From JAFDZV01 sp966128725 (lineage in GTDB: Bacteria > Bacteroidota > Ignavibacteria > OLB7): 27,292 bases of DNA. The stretch spans positions 1 to 27,292 of the forward strand of contig CBHYLN010000070.1 of assembly GCA_966128725.1 (NCBI GenBank), read 5' to 3'. Made by a program: the position numbers and the translations under genes. The notes under the pieces are model-generated. The model had not been told where the DNA came from. It searched no databases and saw nothing but the letters and a program-made list of their open reading frames with translations. This document shows, piece by piece, positions 1 through 6,516 of the stretch (its first letter is position 1; every line of letters begins with the position of its first letter).

Positions 1-1305
1 ACCGCGATGGCGCGATTGGCCGGCGGTGAGCCGCGGCCGTTGCTGTACGATGAAAACCCATCGGCGCGATGGCGGGCGCTGTACCGCTCGCGGCTGCGTT
101 TCTACGAGGAGACCGACAGTACGGTGGATTGTTCGTCCCGCAGGCCGGCCAGGCTGGCGCAGGCCCTGAACGCCGAGCTGGAGCGCCTTGCCGCGCCCGC
201 GTGGGAGTACGCCGCGACGGTTGGTGGCCAGGCGACGCATGTTGCCGGATATGGCGCGCTGCATTCGTTGGCCGCGGAGCTGCATCGGCTTACCGCCGGC
301 CGCCAGACCTGTGTGGTGATCGATCGTGTGGTGGAGCGCTACTACGGCGATTATCTGTTCGGCCACGGCGAGCGCGAGGGGCTGCTTACGCTGGCGGTGG
401 ATGCCGGCGAGGAGCACAAGACGCTGAGCACGGTTGGCGAGCTGGCCTCGGGGCTGGCCGGCGCGGGGTTCGCGCGCGACTGTGTGATCGTGGGCATCGG
501 CGGCGGCGTTGTTACGGACATGGCGGGCCTGCTGGCCTCGATCTACATGCGCGGCGTGCGTTCGGTGTACGTGCCAACAACATTGCTGGCAATGGTGGAC
601 GCGGCCGTTGGCGGCAAAACCGCCGTGAACACGGCGGGCGTTCGCAACCTGATCGGCACATACTGGCAGCCCGGGCACGTGCTGGTGGCGCCGGCGTTCC
701 TGCGGTCGCTGGCCCCGCGCGAACTGCGCAGCGGGTTCGTGGAATCGGTGAAGATGGGGATAGCGAACTCGGCGGAGCTGGCCCGGGTTGTGGCCGATGC
801 CATGCTTGCCGTGGCCGCCGGTGAGATCCCCGCGAACATCGGTGAGGTGATCCGCCTGAGCGTGCGCGCGAAGCTGGACGTGGTGGAGCGCGATGCGCAC
901 GACGCGGCGCTTCGGCTGTCGTTGAACTTCGGCCACACGTTTGCCCATGCGCTGGAAGGCGTGGAGCCCGGCGTGTACGCGCACGGCGAGGCCGTGGCCG
1001 TGGGCATGCTTGCGGCGTCGGCCATGGCGCGCGAGCTGGGCACGATCACCGCCGCCCGGCAGGGGGCTATCGCAGCAAGCGCGATTCGTTTCGCCCACGG
1101 CGGCAGCGGGACGCACGATTATCCCGCGCTGCTGCGTGCGATGGCGCTGGACAAGAAACGCGCCGGCGCGGCATTCCGATTTGTGTTGCCGGCCGAACAG
1201 GTCGGCTTCACCATGTTTGCCACCGAGGACGCGGCCCTGGTGCGGCGCTCGCTGGAAACCGCCTTTGGCATCATTGCCGATACGGCCAGCCCATACCTTC
1301 CGTAA
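1..1305 (+). CDS. aroKB: Bifunctional shikimate kinase / 3-dehydroquinate synthase, 5' end cut by the window
   Basis: The reading frame is open from base 1. The ATG at 7 is an internal Met. Numbered from that Met, residues 1-60 look like the C-terminal end of a shikimate kinase: RPLL at 10-13, then an Arg/FYEE stretch at 29-35 like the shikimate-binding R-x-LY-x-E segment. Residues 64-432 are a full 3-dehydroquinate synthase: GGGVVTD (165-171) and AAVGGKT (199-205) for NAD and substrate, with zinc ligands Glu246, His310 (NFGH) and His326 (HGEAVAVGM). The AroB domain makes dehydroquinate from DAHP. The kinase domain phosphorylates shikimate. aroQ follows after 34 bases and aroC after that, so this is a shikimate operon. 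AroK-AroB fusions are known in some bacteria. The alternative, a separate aroB with an odd N-terminus, is unlikely because the kinase-like frame runs off the window. Stop is TAA. Confidence 0.93.
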   Translation, partial: TAMARLAGGEPRPLLYDENPSARWRALYRSRLRFYEETDSTVDCSSRRPARLAQALNAELERLAAPAWEYAATVGGQATHVAGYGALHSLAAELHRLTAGRQTCVVIDRVVERYYGDYLFGHGEREGLLTLAVDAGEEHKTLSTVGELASGLAGAGFARDCVIVGIGGGVVTDMAGLLASIYMRGVRSVYVPTTLLAMVDAAVGGKTAVNTAGVRNLIGTYWQPGHVLVAPAFLRSLAPRELRSGFVESVKMGIANSAELARVVADAMLAVAAGEIPANIGEVIRLSVRAKLDVVERDAHDAALRLSLNFGHTFAHALEGVEPGVYAHGEAVAVGMLAASAMARELGTITAARQGAIAASAIRFAHGGSGTHDYPALLRAMALDKKRAGAAFRFVLPAEQVGFTMFATEDAALVRRSLETAFGIIADTASPYLP

Positions 1306-1339
1306 TCAGAACATCCGCCGACATCAACCGGAGAACTGG

Positions 1340-1777
1340 ATGAGAATCGCGATCATAAACGGACCGAACCTGAACCTGCTTGGGCATCGCGAGCCGGAGA
1401 TCTATGGGGCCGATACGCTTGCCGACATCGAGGCCCATGTGCGCGATGCGACGTTGGACCTGGGCGTGGAGCTGTCGTTCCATCAGTCCAACAGCGAGGG
1501 CGCCATCATCGATCTGCTGCACGAGGCGCGATTCCATATGGGGGCCGGCGGCGTGGTGATCAATCCGGGCGCGTACACGCATTACTCGATCGCCATTCGC
1601 GACGCCATCGCGGGCATCGAGCTGCCGGTGATCGAGGTGCATCTCTCCAACGTTCACGCCCGCGAATCGTTCCGGCATACGTCGGTTGTGGCGGCCGTAT
1701 GCGCCGGGCGGATCGAGGGTCTTGGCTGGCGCGGATACGCGCTGGCGGTGCGCGCGCTTGTTGGCATGGCCGGCTGA
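1340..1777 (+). CDS. aroQ: Type II 3-dehydroquinate dehydratase
   Basis: This 145-residue protein dehydrates 3-dehydroquinate to 3-dehydroshikimate, the third shikimate-pathway step, as a cytoplasmic dodecamer in this family. It carries all type II hallmarks: GPNLNLLG at 8-15, catalytic Arg17 and Tyr22 on the flexible loop, QSNSEG at 49-54, NPGAYTHYS at 75-83, and the catalytic His101 in EVHLSN. Length matches the family (about 145-150). The ATG at 1340 is chosen because the conserved N-terminus starts there and a GGAG at 1330-1333 lies six bases upstream, one of the few clear ribosome binding sites in the window. It sits 34 bases after aroKB and 100 bases before aroC, so co-transcription is likely. 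Stop is TGA. Confidence 0.96.
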   Translation: MRIAIINGPNLNLLGHREPEIYGADTLADIEAHVRDATLDLGVELSFHQSNSEGAIIDLLHEARFHMGAGGVVINPGAYTHYSIAIRDAIAGIELPVIEVHLSNVHARESFRHTSVVAAVCAGRIEGLGWRGYALAVRALVGMAG

Positions 1778-1877
1778 GCACGTTTGTTGTGCCTGTTGCG
1801 GCGCACGGGCGCCGTGCCGGGGCAGGCCCGCCTTACGGTTACCGCTTCAACCGATACACACGAATCCCGAAACCAAC

Positions 1878-2966
1878 GTGGGCAATACATTCGGCTCGAT
1901 ATTCCGCCTGACAACCTTCGGCGAATCACATGGCGCCGCCGTGGGCGCGGTGATCGACGGCTGCCCGGCCGGCGTGCCGTTCGATCCGGAGATCCTCCGG
2001 CGCGATCTGGCGCGGCGCAGGCCCGGGCAGGCGCTTACCACGCCCCGCAACGAGCCCGACGAGCCCGAGCTGCTCAGCGGTGTGTTCCAGGGCCGTACCA
2101 CCGGCGCGCCGATTGCGGTGCTGGTGCGCAACACCGATCAGCGTTCCAACGATTACTCGGCGCTGGCGGACCTGTACCGCCCGTCGCATGCGGATTACAC
2201 GTACGCCACGAAGTACGGCGTGCGCGATTACCGGGGCGGGGGGCGTGCCTCGGCGCGCGAAACCCTGGCGCGCGTGATAGGCGGCGCGGTTGCCCGCATG
2301 ATGCTTGCGGCCGAGCCCGCGTTGACCAAAGCCCCGCTGGTCGTGCAGGCCGCCGTGGTGCGCATGGGGCCGATTGTTGCCGGGCGCCCGCTGGCGGAAA
2401 TGACCGAGGAGGCCGTCTATGCCTCGCCGGTGCGTTGCGACGATCCCGATGCCGCCGCGCGCATGGTGGAATATCTGGACGGTCTGCGGGCGCTGGGGGA
2501 CTCCACCGGGGGCGTTGTGGGCGTGCGTGTCGCCGGCCTGCCCGCCGGCCTTGGCGAGCCCATCTACGACAAGCTGAGCGCACGCCTGGCCTCGGCGATG
2601 ATATCCATCAACGGCGCGCAGGGGTTCGAGATCGGCGCCGGGTTTGCCGCCGCCGAGGCGCGTGGCTCGGCCAACAACGATCCGTTTGTTGTGGCCGGGA
2701 GCGGGCTTGCCACCGCAACCAACAACTCCGGCGGCATCCAGGGCGGGATCTCCAACGGCATGCCGGTCGAGTTCCGCGTGGCGTTCAAGCCGCCGTCGTC
2801 GATCGCCATCGCGCAGCAACATGGCTCGGCAACCGGCCAGACCGTGGAACACGCGGTTACCGGCCGGCACGATCCCTCGATCGTGGTGCGCGCGGTGCCC
2901 GTGGTTGAGGCGATGACGTTGATGGTGCTTGCCGACATGTGGCTGATGCACAAGACCGCCGCGTGA
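1878..2966 (+). CDS. aroC: Chorismate synthase
   Basis: This 362-residue enzyme converts 5-enolpyruvylshikimate-3-phosphate to chorismate using reduced FMN, the last common step to aromatic amino acids. The start is the GTG at 1878, because the family begins with GNTFG..FRLTTFGESHG and this gives the usual length of about 360. The open frame continues upstream but has no family similarity. Family motifs are present: GESHG, the RPSHADYTYATKYG/RGGGRASARET block, NNSGGIQGGISNG in the middle, and RHDPSIVVRAVPVVEAM near the C-terminus. No Shine-Dalgarno is visible. The gene is third in the aro cluster. Its last codons and TGA stop form the first copy of a 62-bp tandem repeat, so the 3' end has been duplicated downstream. 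Confidence 0.96.
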   Translation: MGNTFGSIFRLTTFGESHGAAVGAVIDGCPAGVPFDPEILRRDLARRRPGQALTTPRNEPDEPELLSGVFQGRTTGAPIAVLVRNTDQRSNDYSALADLYRPSHADYTYATKYGVRDYRGGGRASARETLARVIGGAVARMMLAAEPALTKAPLVVQAAVVRMGPIVAGRPLAEMTEEAVYASPVRCDDPDAAARMVEYLDGLRALGDSTGGVVGVRVAGLPAGLGEPIYDKLSARLASAMISINGAQGFEIGAGFAAAEARGSANNDPFVVAGSGLATATNNSGGIQGGISNGMPVEFRVAFKPPSSIAIAQQHGSATGQTVEHAVTGRHDPSIVVRAVPVVEAMTLMVLADMWLMHKTAA

Positions 2967-3112
2967 TGGGCGGTTCAGGAGTTCACCGTCCGTTGGTCCG
3001 GAATTATACTCCCGACCCCGCCGCGTGATGCGCGATTCCGGAGTTCACCGTCCGTTGGTCGGGAGTTGTACTCCCGACCCCGCCGCGTGATGAGCGGTTC
3101 AGGAGTTCACCG
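2955..3112 (+). repeat. 62-bp tandem repeat including the aroC stop codon
   Basis: The block CCGCCGCGTGATG, with its TGA at 2964, 3026 and 3088, recurs every 62 bases. It is followed each time by a GGTTC(A/C)GGAGTTCACCG segment. The first copy contains the last codons and stop of aroC. The second is complete, and the third breaks off after GTTCACCG where another repeat begins. Because 62 is not a multiple of three, the copied stops are not in one frame. Confidence 0.85.
3058..3078. repeat. Dispersed palindrome, copy 1
   Basis: A perfect hairpin with 9-base arms GTCGGGAGT / ACTCCCGAC and a TGT loop. With its flanks, a 28-base stretch here (3054-3081) is found exactly, in opposite orientation, around 17107-17134. 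A degraded relative sits one unit upstream at 2996-3017. It lies between the convergent aroC and asd genes, where it could act as a bidirectional terminator. Confidence 0.8.
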
Positions 3113-3150
3113 CAAAGGACGCAAAGGCGCGCGAAGAAAGGCGAGATGGA
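3098..3150 (+). repeat. Dispersed GCAAAGG-type intergenic repeat
   Basis: The segment TTCACCGCAAAGGACG, then CAAAGGCGCGCGAAG and a further 15 or so bases, recurs twice near the window end (from about 27055 and 27226), with a few substitutions here. It contains a CGCAAAGGA/CGCAAAGGC near-direct repeat. There is no coding sign. It begins exactly where the 62-bp tandem repeat breaks off, so the two are interwoven. Confidence 0.75.
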
Positions 3151-3167
3151 TGCCGACAGCGCGGACA

Positions 3168-3303
3168 GCAATGTCGGTACCGCTCATCGCCACTCATGCA
3201 CAGCTCGGTGAGTTAGCCATGCGTCGCCGCTGGCGGCAATGTCAGCGCCGCTCATCGCCACGCATGCACAACCCACCGCGTTAGGCATGCGCCGCCGCAA
3301 ACG
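3168..3303 (+). repeat. Two 68-bp tandem units
   Basis: GCAATGTC begins at 3168 and again at 3236. Each unit continues with CCGCTCATCGCCAC, then CATGCACA, GTTAG and CATGCG, at about 80% identity. A shorter relative of the same sequence (GGCAATGTCGGCGCCGC) lies near 27129. With the neighbouring repeats, this means the 480-base gap between aroC and asd holds essentially only repeats. Confidence 0.75.
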
Positions 3304-3327
3304 GGGCCGCCCCCGCCGCGCGCCGAT

Positions 3328-3450
3328 CACAACCTGTATATCCGGGCACGCAGGGCGCGCCGTATGGGTTATGAGAGATGTCAGCGGCCAATGTTGCGTT
3401 GCGCCATCGCCCATAACCCAGACCGTAGTACGCCGCGGCAGCGGTGGCTA
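3328..3450. repeat. Dispersed 3'-flank element abutting the asd stop
   Basis: This stretch, with CCTGTATATCCGG at its left end, then TGGGTTATG, AATGTTGCG, GCGCCATC, CATAACCCA, CCAGACC and GCGGCA, matches the flank at about 17147-17300 in the same order. It ends directly at the CTA that is the asd TAG stop on the minus strand. TGGGTTATG and CATAACCCA are complementary and can form a hairpin. It may serve as an RNA 3'-end element; that role is inference. Confidence 0.7.
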
Positions 3451-4434
3451 CTTCGCGATCAGCAGCTCGGCGATCTGCACCGCGTTGGTGGCTGCGCCCT
3501 TGCGGACGTTGTCGGCCACCACCCACATGTTCAACGTGTTCGGCTGCGAGGCATCCTTGCGAATGCGGCCAACGAACACCTCGTCGTGATCGCCGGCGTC
3601 CAGCACCGTTGGATACAGATTGTTGGCCGGATCATCCCACAGCACCACTCCCGGAGCCTTCGCCAGAACCTTGCGTGCCTTGGCCGGCGATACCGCCTGC
3701 TCGAACTCCGCGTTCACCGATTCGCCGTGCGCGGCAACCGTTGGTATCCGCACGCACGTCATCGTGCAGCGCAGCCGTGGCAGGCCCAGGATCTTCCGCG
3801 TCTCGTTCATCATCTTTACCTCCTCCTCGCTGTAATCGGCGCCGGGGTCGAACGAGTGGAAGATAGTGTTGAACGCCGCCGTGTGCGGGAACTTCCGCTT
3901 GCGCGGTTCGCGGCCTTTCAGTTCGTCCATCAATTGGTCCAGGCCGGCCTGCCCGGCGCCCGACACCGCCTGATACGTGGATACCACCACGCGCTTCAGC
4001 CCGAACGCATCGTGCAATGGCTTCAGGGCCACCACCAACTGTATGGTGGAGCAGTTGGGGTTGGCGATGATGCCGTGATGCTTGTGGGCCGATGCCGGGT
4101 TTACCTCCGGAACAACCAGCGGCACCGTGCGATCCATCCGCCAGGCGCTGGAGTTATCGATGGCGACCGCGCCGGCCTTTGCCGCAATGGGCGCGAACGC
4201 CCGGCTTACATCGCCGCCGGCCGAAAACAGGGCGATGTCCACACCCTTGAACGACGCGCGGGTAAGCTCCTGCACCGTATGCAACGCGCCGTTGAAGCGG
4301 ATGCGCTCGCCGGCCGAATTCTTCGAGGCCAGCGGCACAAGCCGGTCGATGGGGAAGTTGCGTTCTTCCAGCACACGAAGCATCGTGCGCCCTACAAGCC
4401 CGGTTGCGCCAACAACGGCAACAGTGTATCCCAT
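3448..4434 (-). CDS. asd: Aspartate-semialdehyde dehydrogenase
   Basis: This 328-residue cytoplasmic enzyme reduces L-aspartyl-4-phosphate to aspartate semialdehyde with NADPH, the branch point to lysine, diaminopimelate, methionine and threonine. GATGLVG at 9-15 is the dinucleotide-binding loop. Cys128 in NPNCST is the catalytic nucleophile. YQAVSGAGQAG (154-164) and His236 in PTVAAHGESVN are the other active-site blocks. The ATG at 4434 is preferred over the longer open frame (to 4545) because the Rossmann fold starts within three residues, as in the family. No strong Shine-Dalgarno is present. The gene is convergent with aroC and 169 bases downstream of a same-strand lipoprotein gene. Its TAG stop directly touches a dispersed repeat. 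Confidence 0.95.
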   Translation of the reverse strand: MGYTVAVVGATGLVGRTMLRVLEERNFPIDRLVPLASKNSAGERIRFNGALHTVQELTRASFKGVDIALFSAGGDVSRAFAPIAAKAGAVAIDNSSAWRMDRTVPLVVPEVNPASAHKHHGIIANPNCSTIQLVVALKPLHDAFGLKRVVVSTYQAVSGAGQAGLDQLMDELKGREPRKRKFPHTAAFNTIFHSFDPGADYSEEEVKMMNETRKILGLPRLRCTMTCVRIPTVAAHGESVNAEFEQAVSPAKARKVLAKAPGVVLWDDPANNLYPTVLDAGDHDEVFVGRIRKDASQPNTLNMWVVADNVRKGAATNAVQIAELLIAK

Positions 4435-4508
4435 TGGTTCGATAGGTAGAAACGTGAGAAGGGAAGGAAGCGTGTGTGGCGCGGCGTTGCCGGCGCCCTG
4501 ATACCACG

Positions 4509-4535
4509 AAGGACCACGGCATAACCGTGGCCCTT
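4509..4535 (-). terminator. Hairpin downstream of the DUF4397 lipoprotein gene
   Basis: Arms AAGGACCACGG (4509-4519) and CCGTGGCCCTT (4525-4535) pair with one mismatch around a 5-base loop. It lies about 70 bases past the lipoprotein stop and 75 bases before the asd start. No T-run follows on the minus strand, so intrinsic termination is uncertain; it could instead be a 3'-protecting hairpin. Confidence 0.4.
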
Positions 4536-4603
4536 GGTCAATCACGCGCCTGCATGCCGCGCGTTACCGGCGCGCCGCAAGCCGGGCATGGTTGCGCGGT
4601 TGT

Positions 4604-6202
4604 TTACGGAGTGAAGTCCTCGGCCAGCGCGTGCAGGTACAGCGTGTTGCCAAACGCGCCGCGCGTAAGGAACAACGTGTAGGCCTTGTCGGCCTTCAGC
4701 GGTGTGGCGTCCAGGGTCTGCGTGTGGATCACCGCGCCGGTTTCATCCAGCACCTCGGCGGTGGGCGAACCGGGCGAGGTGGTGAACGAGTTCAACGCCG
4801 CGGGCACTTCGCCGTACAGCGTTGGCGTGGGTGTTGTGCCGCCGTTGATCCTCAGCCGCAGGCGTTTGCCCTGATACGCGGCGCCGAAGGCGGCGTTGAA
4901 GAACCGCACCTGCACCATCCCCGCCGGCGGCGCCGGGGTGTTGTCCACCAGCAACGCCGTGCGCGCGGAATCCTTGTTGTACGGGCCGTAGGCCACAATC
5001 GTGTAGCGCTTGTTCACCGCGGGCTTGAACTCCACGCGGCCAAGGAAGGCATCCTGCCTGCGATACACCACAGGATCGCCGGTGGTTGCCGGGCGCCACG
5101 TTTGATGGTACTCCACGCGATAGGGGAACTCCTGGCGTATCAGCATGCTGATATAGAAGTAATGCCGATGGGTTGGCTGCCCGGCAAGGCCCAGCGACGC
5201 CACGCCCTCCATCGTCTGCGGCTGCCCAACAAGATTGCGGCGGAAGTTCTCGTTCTCGCGGAACTCGTTGGAGGGGTCGTAGAACGTGACGTCAAGAAGC
5301 GAGTCGCCGCTGGCCACGGCGTTCACAAACCGAGCGGCGCAGAAGTTGATGTTGATCGGCGGCGAGCCGCGAAGCGAATCGGCCGTGGAGAGATAGCTCT
5401 CCTGAAAGGCCGAGAAGTTGAGGAACGCATCATCGCCGCGCGGCTGCGCGTTGCCGGTAAGCACCAGCGTGAACGTTGCGTTGGGCGGCAGCACGATGTA
5501 CGGCGGCGTTACCGCGCGGATCTCCGTGCCGGTTGCGTGGTCGTAAATCCACAGCCCGGTGCCGCGCGGCAGGTATTCCTTGCTGGCCACATAGGCGCTG
5601 GCCTGGCCGTACCCCAGATCGGTGACCACCGGGCTGGTGTTGGCGCTGTCCTGCTTTATGTCGATCGGCGGCGAATCAGGCGCCAGGTTCACCACGCGAT
5701 ACTTCACGCTTTTGCCGGGCACGGTGGAAAGCTCGATGGAGTCGGACGTTACCAGCACCCGATAGCCGCGTGTGGCGTTGCCGTGCAGATACGCGGTATA
5801 GTATTGCCTGGCCTTCAGGCGCAGTGCTCCGCCGGCGATCTCGGCGCCGCCAGGCGCCTTGAACACGATTGCGGCAGCGTTGCTGTCCACCGGGTAGTAA
5901 CGCGCGTTGTTGTTGGTTTCGCTGAAGTCCAGATACCCCTGTGGCAGCGCGAAGAACTTCTTGCCGTCCACCAGGACATCGGCGCGTGGGTTGTCGGCCG
6001 CGGCGTTGATCACGCGCAGGAATGCGCCGTTGACGCGCCGCACGGTGTCGATCGGAGCGGTGGGCACGTACGGATCCTCCGGCGAGCACGACGCCAGCGC
6101 CGATGCCAGCAGCGACGCCAGGACCAGCGTGGGAAGCAGCAGGGAGTTGAGTATCGAATGCAACCGATGGCGGCTGATGCCGTGGTTGAATGGGCGAGCC
6201 AT
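4604..6202 (-). CDS. Secreted lipoprotein with repeated DUF4397-like domains
   Basis: This 532-residue protein starts with a lipoprotein signal: basic start, hydrophobic run LLLPTLVLASLLASA, and lipobox LASC with Cys39 as the lipidated residue. The ATG at 6202 is chosen because it gives a normal signal length. A GTG at 6247 would add 15 residues. The mature part contains four segments opening with an R-(V/F)-N-A type strand (FLRVINAAADNPRADVLVDG, YRVVNLAPDSPPIDI, ARFVNAVASGDS, VRFFNAAFGAAYQG), typical of the DUF4397 beta-sandwich family common in Bacteroidota. It probably sits on the outer membrane or faces the periplasm; its ligand or role is unknown. It is on the same strand as asd, but hairpins on both sides suggest its own transcript. 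Confidence 0.85.
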   Translation of the reverse strand: MARPFNHGISRHRLHSILNSLLLPTLVLASLLASALASCSPEDPYVPTAPIDTVRRVNGAFLRVINAAADNPRADVLVDGKKFFALPQGYLDFSETNNNARYYPVDSNAAAIVFKAPGGAEIAGGALRLKARQYYTAYLHGNATRGYRVLVTSDSIELSTVPGKSVKYRVVNLAPDSPPIDIKQDSANTSPVVTDLGYGQASAYVASKEYLPRGTGLWIYDHATGTEIRAVTPPYIVLPPNATFTLVLTGNAQPRGDDAFLNFSAFQESYLSTADSLRGSPPININFCAARFVNAVASGDSLLDVTFYDPSNEFRENENFRRNLVGQPQTMEGVASLGLAGQPTHRHYFYISMLIRQEFPYRVEYHQTWRPATTGDPVVYRRQDAFLGRVEFKPAVNKRYTIVAYGPYNKDSARTALLVDNTPAPPAGMVQVRFFNAAFGAAYQGKRLRLRINGGTTPTPTLYGEVPAALNSFTTSPGSPTAEVLDETGAVIHTQTLDATPLKADKAYTLFLTRGAFGNTLYLHALAEDFTP

Positions 6203-6247
6203 GCGCGTTGAATTCACAGTGGGCCTGAAGTGATCGAAGAGTTGCAC

Positions 6248-6435
6248 GGTTGATACCGGGTCGGTTTTCTATTCTACGGTTCGCCCAAGAGATCTCCAAC
6301 GGAAAACTCTCTGGTGGATGACAGCCGGCGCTGCCATGGCGTGACTGTGCGGGCGTGACTGTGCGGGCGTAACCGTGCGGGCGTAACCGTGCGGGCGCGG
6401 CCGGCCGCGCCATACGAACCTGCGTATATACGAAA
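6248..6435. other. Upstream region of the lipoprotein gene
   Basis: This non-coding stretch separates the yidC terminator from the lipoprotein gene on the minus strand. Apart from the 14-bp tandem repeat (6341-6396) and a GCGGCCGGCCGC palindrome just after it, I see no convincing gene or promoter box. Confidence 0.5.
6341..6396. repeat. Four 14-bp tandem units
   Basis: Two copies of GTGACTGTGCGGGC are followed by two copies of GTAACCGTGCGGGC, all in register. The pairwise variation (two identical old-type and two identical new-type units) suggests slippage after a mutation. It is followed at once by the palindrome GCGGCCGGCCGC. Confidence 0.9.
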
Positions 6436-6471
6436 CAGGCCCGGCGGTTCGGCAAGGAACCACCGGGCCTG
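6436..6471 (-). terminator. Intrinsic terminator of the rpmH-rnpA-yidD-yidC operon
   Basis: Arms CAGGCCCGGCGGTTC and GAACCACCGGGCCTG pair with one G-T wobble around a 6-base loop. Read on the minus strand, the stem is followed by TTTCG. It lies about 45 bases past the yidC stop. Between the stop and the hairpin is a short GTGCTGC triplicate (from 6471). Confidence 0.75.
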
Positions 6472-6516
6472 TGCTGCGTGCTGCGTGCTGCGTGCGTGTC
6501 CGCACCGCGCCGGGTA

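Noticed and set aside
1686..1877. Upstream extension of aroC
   Set aside because: The extra 64 residues overlap aroQ in another frame and look non-coding. The family start is at the GTG 1878.
3448..4545. Longer asd start at 4545
   Set aside because: The additional 37 residues have no similarity to the family and cross the hairpin at 4509-4535. The Rossmann fold begins at the ATG 4434.
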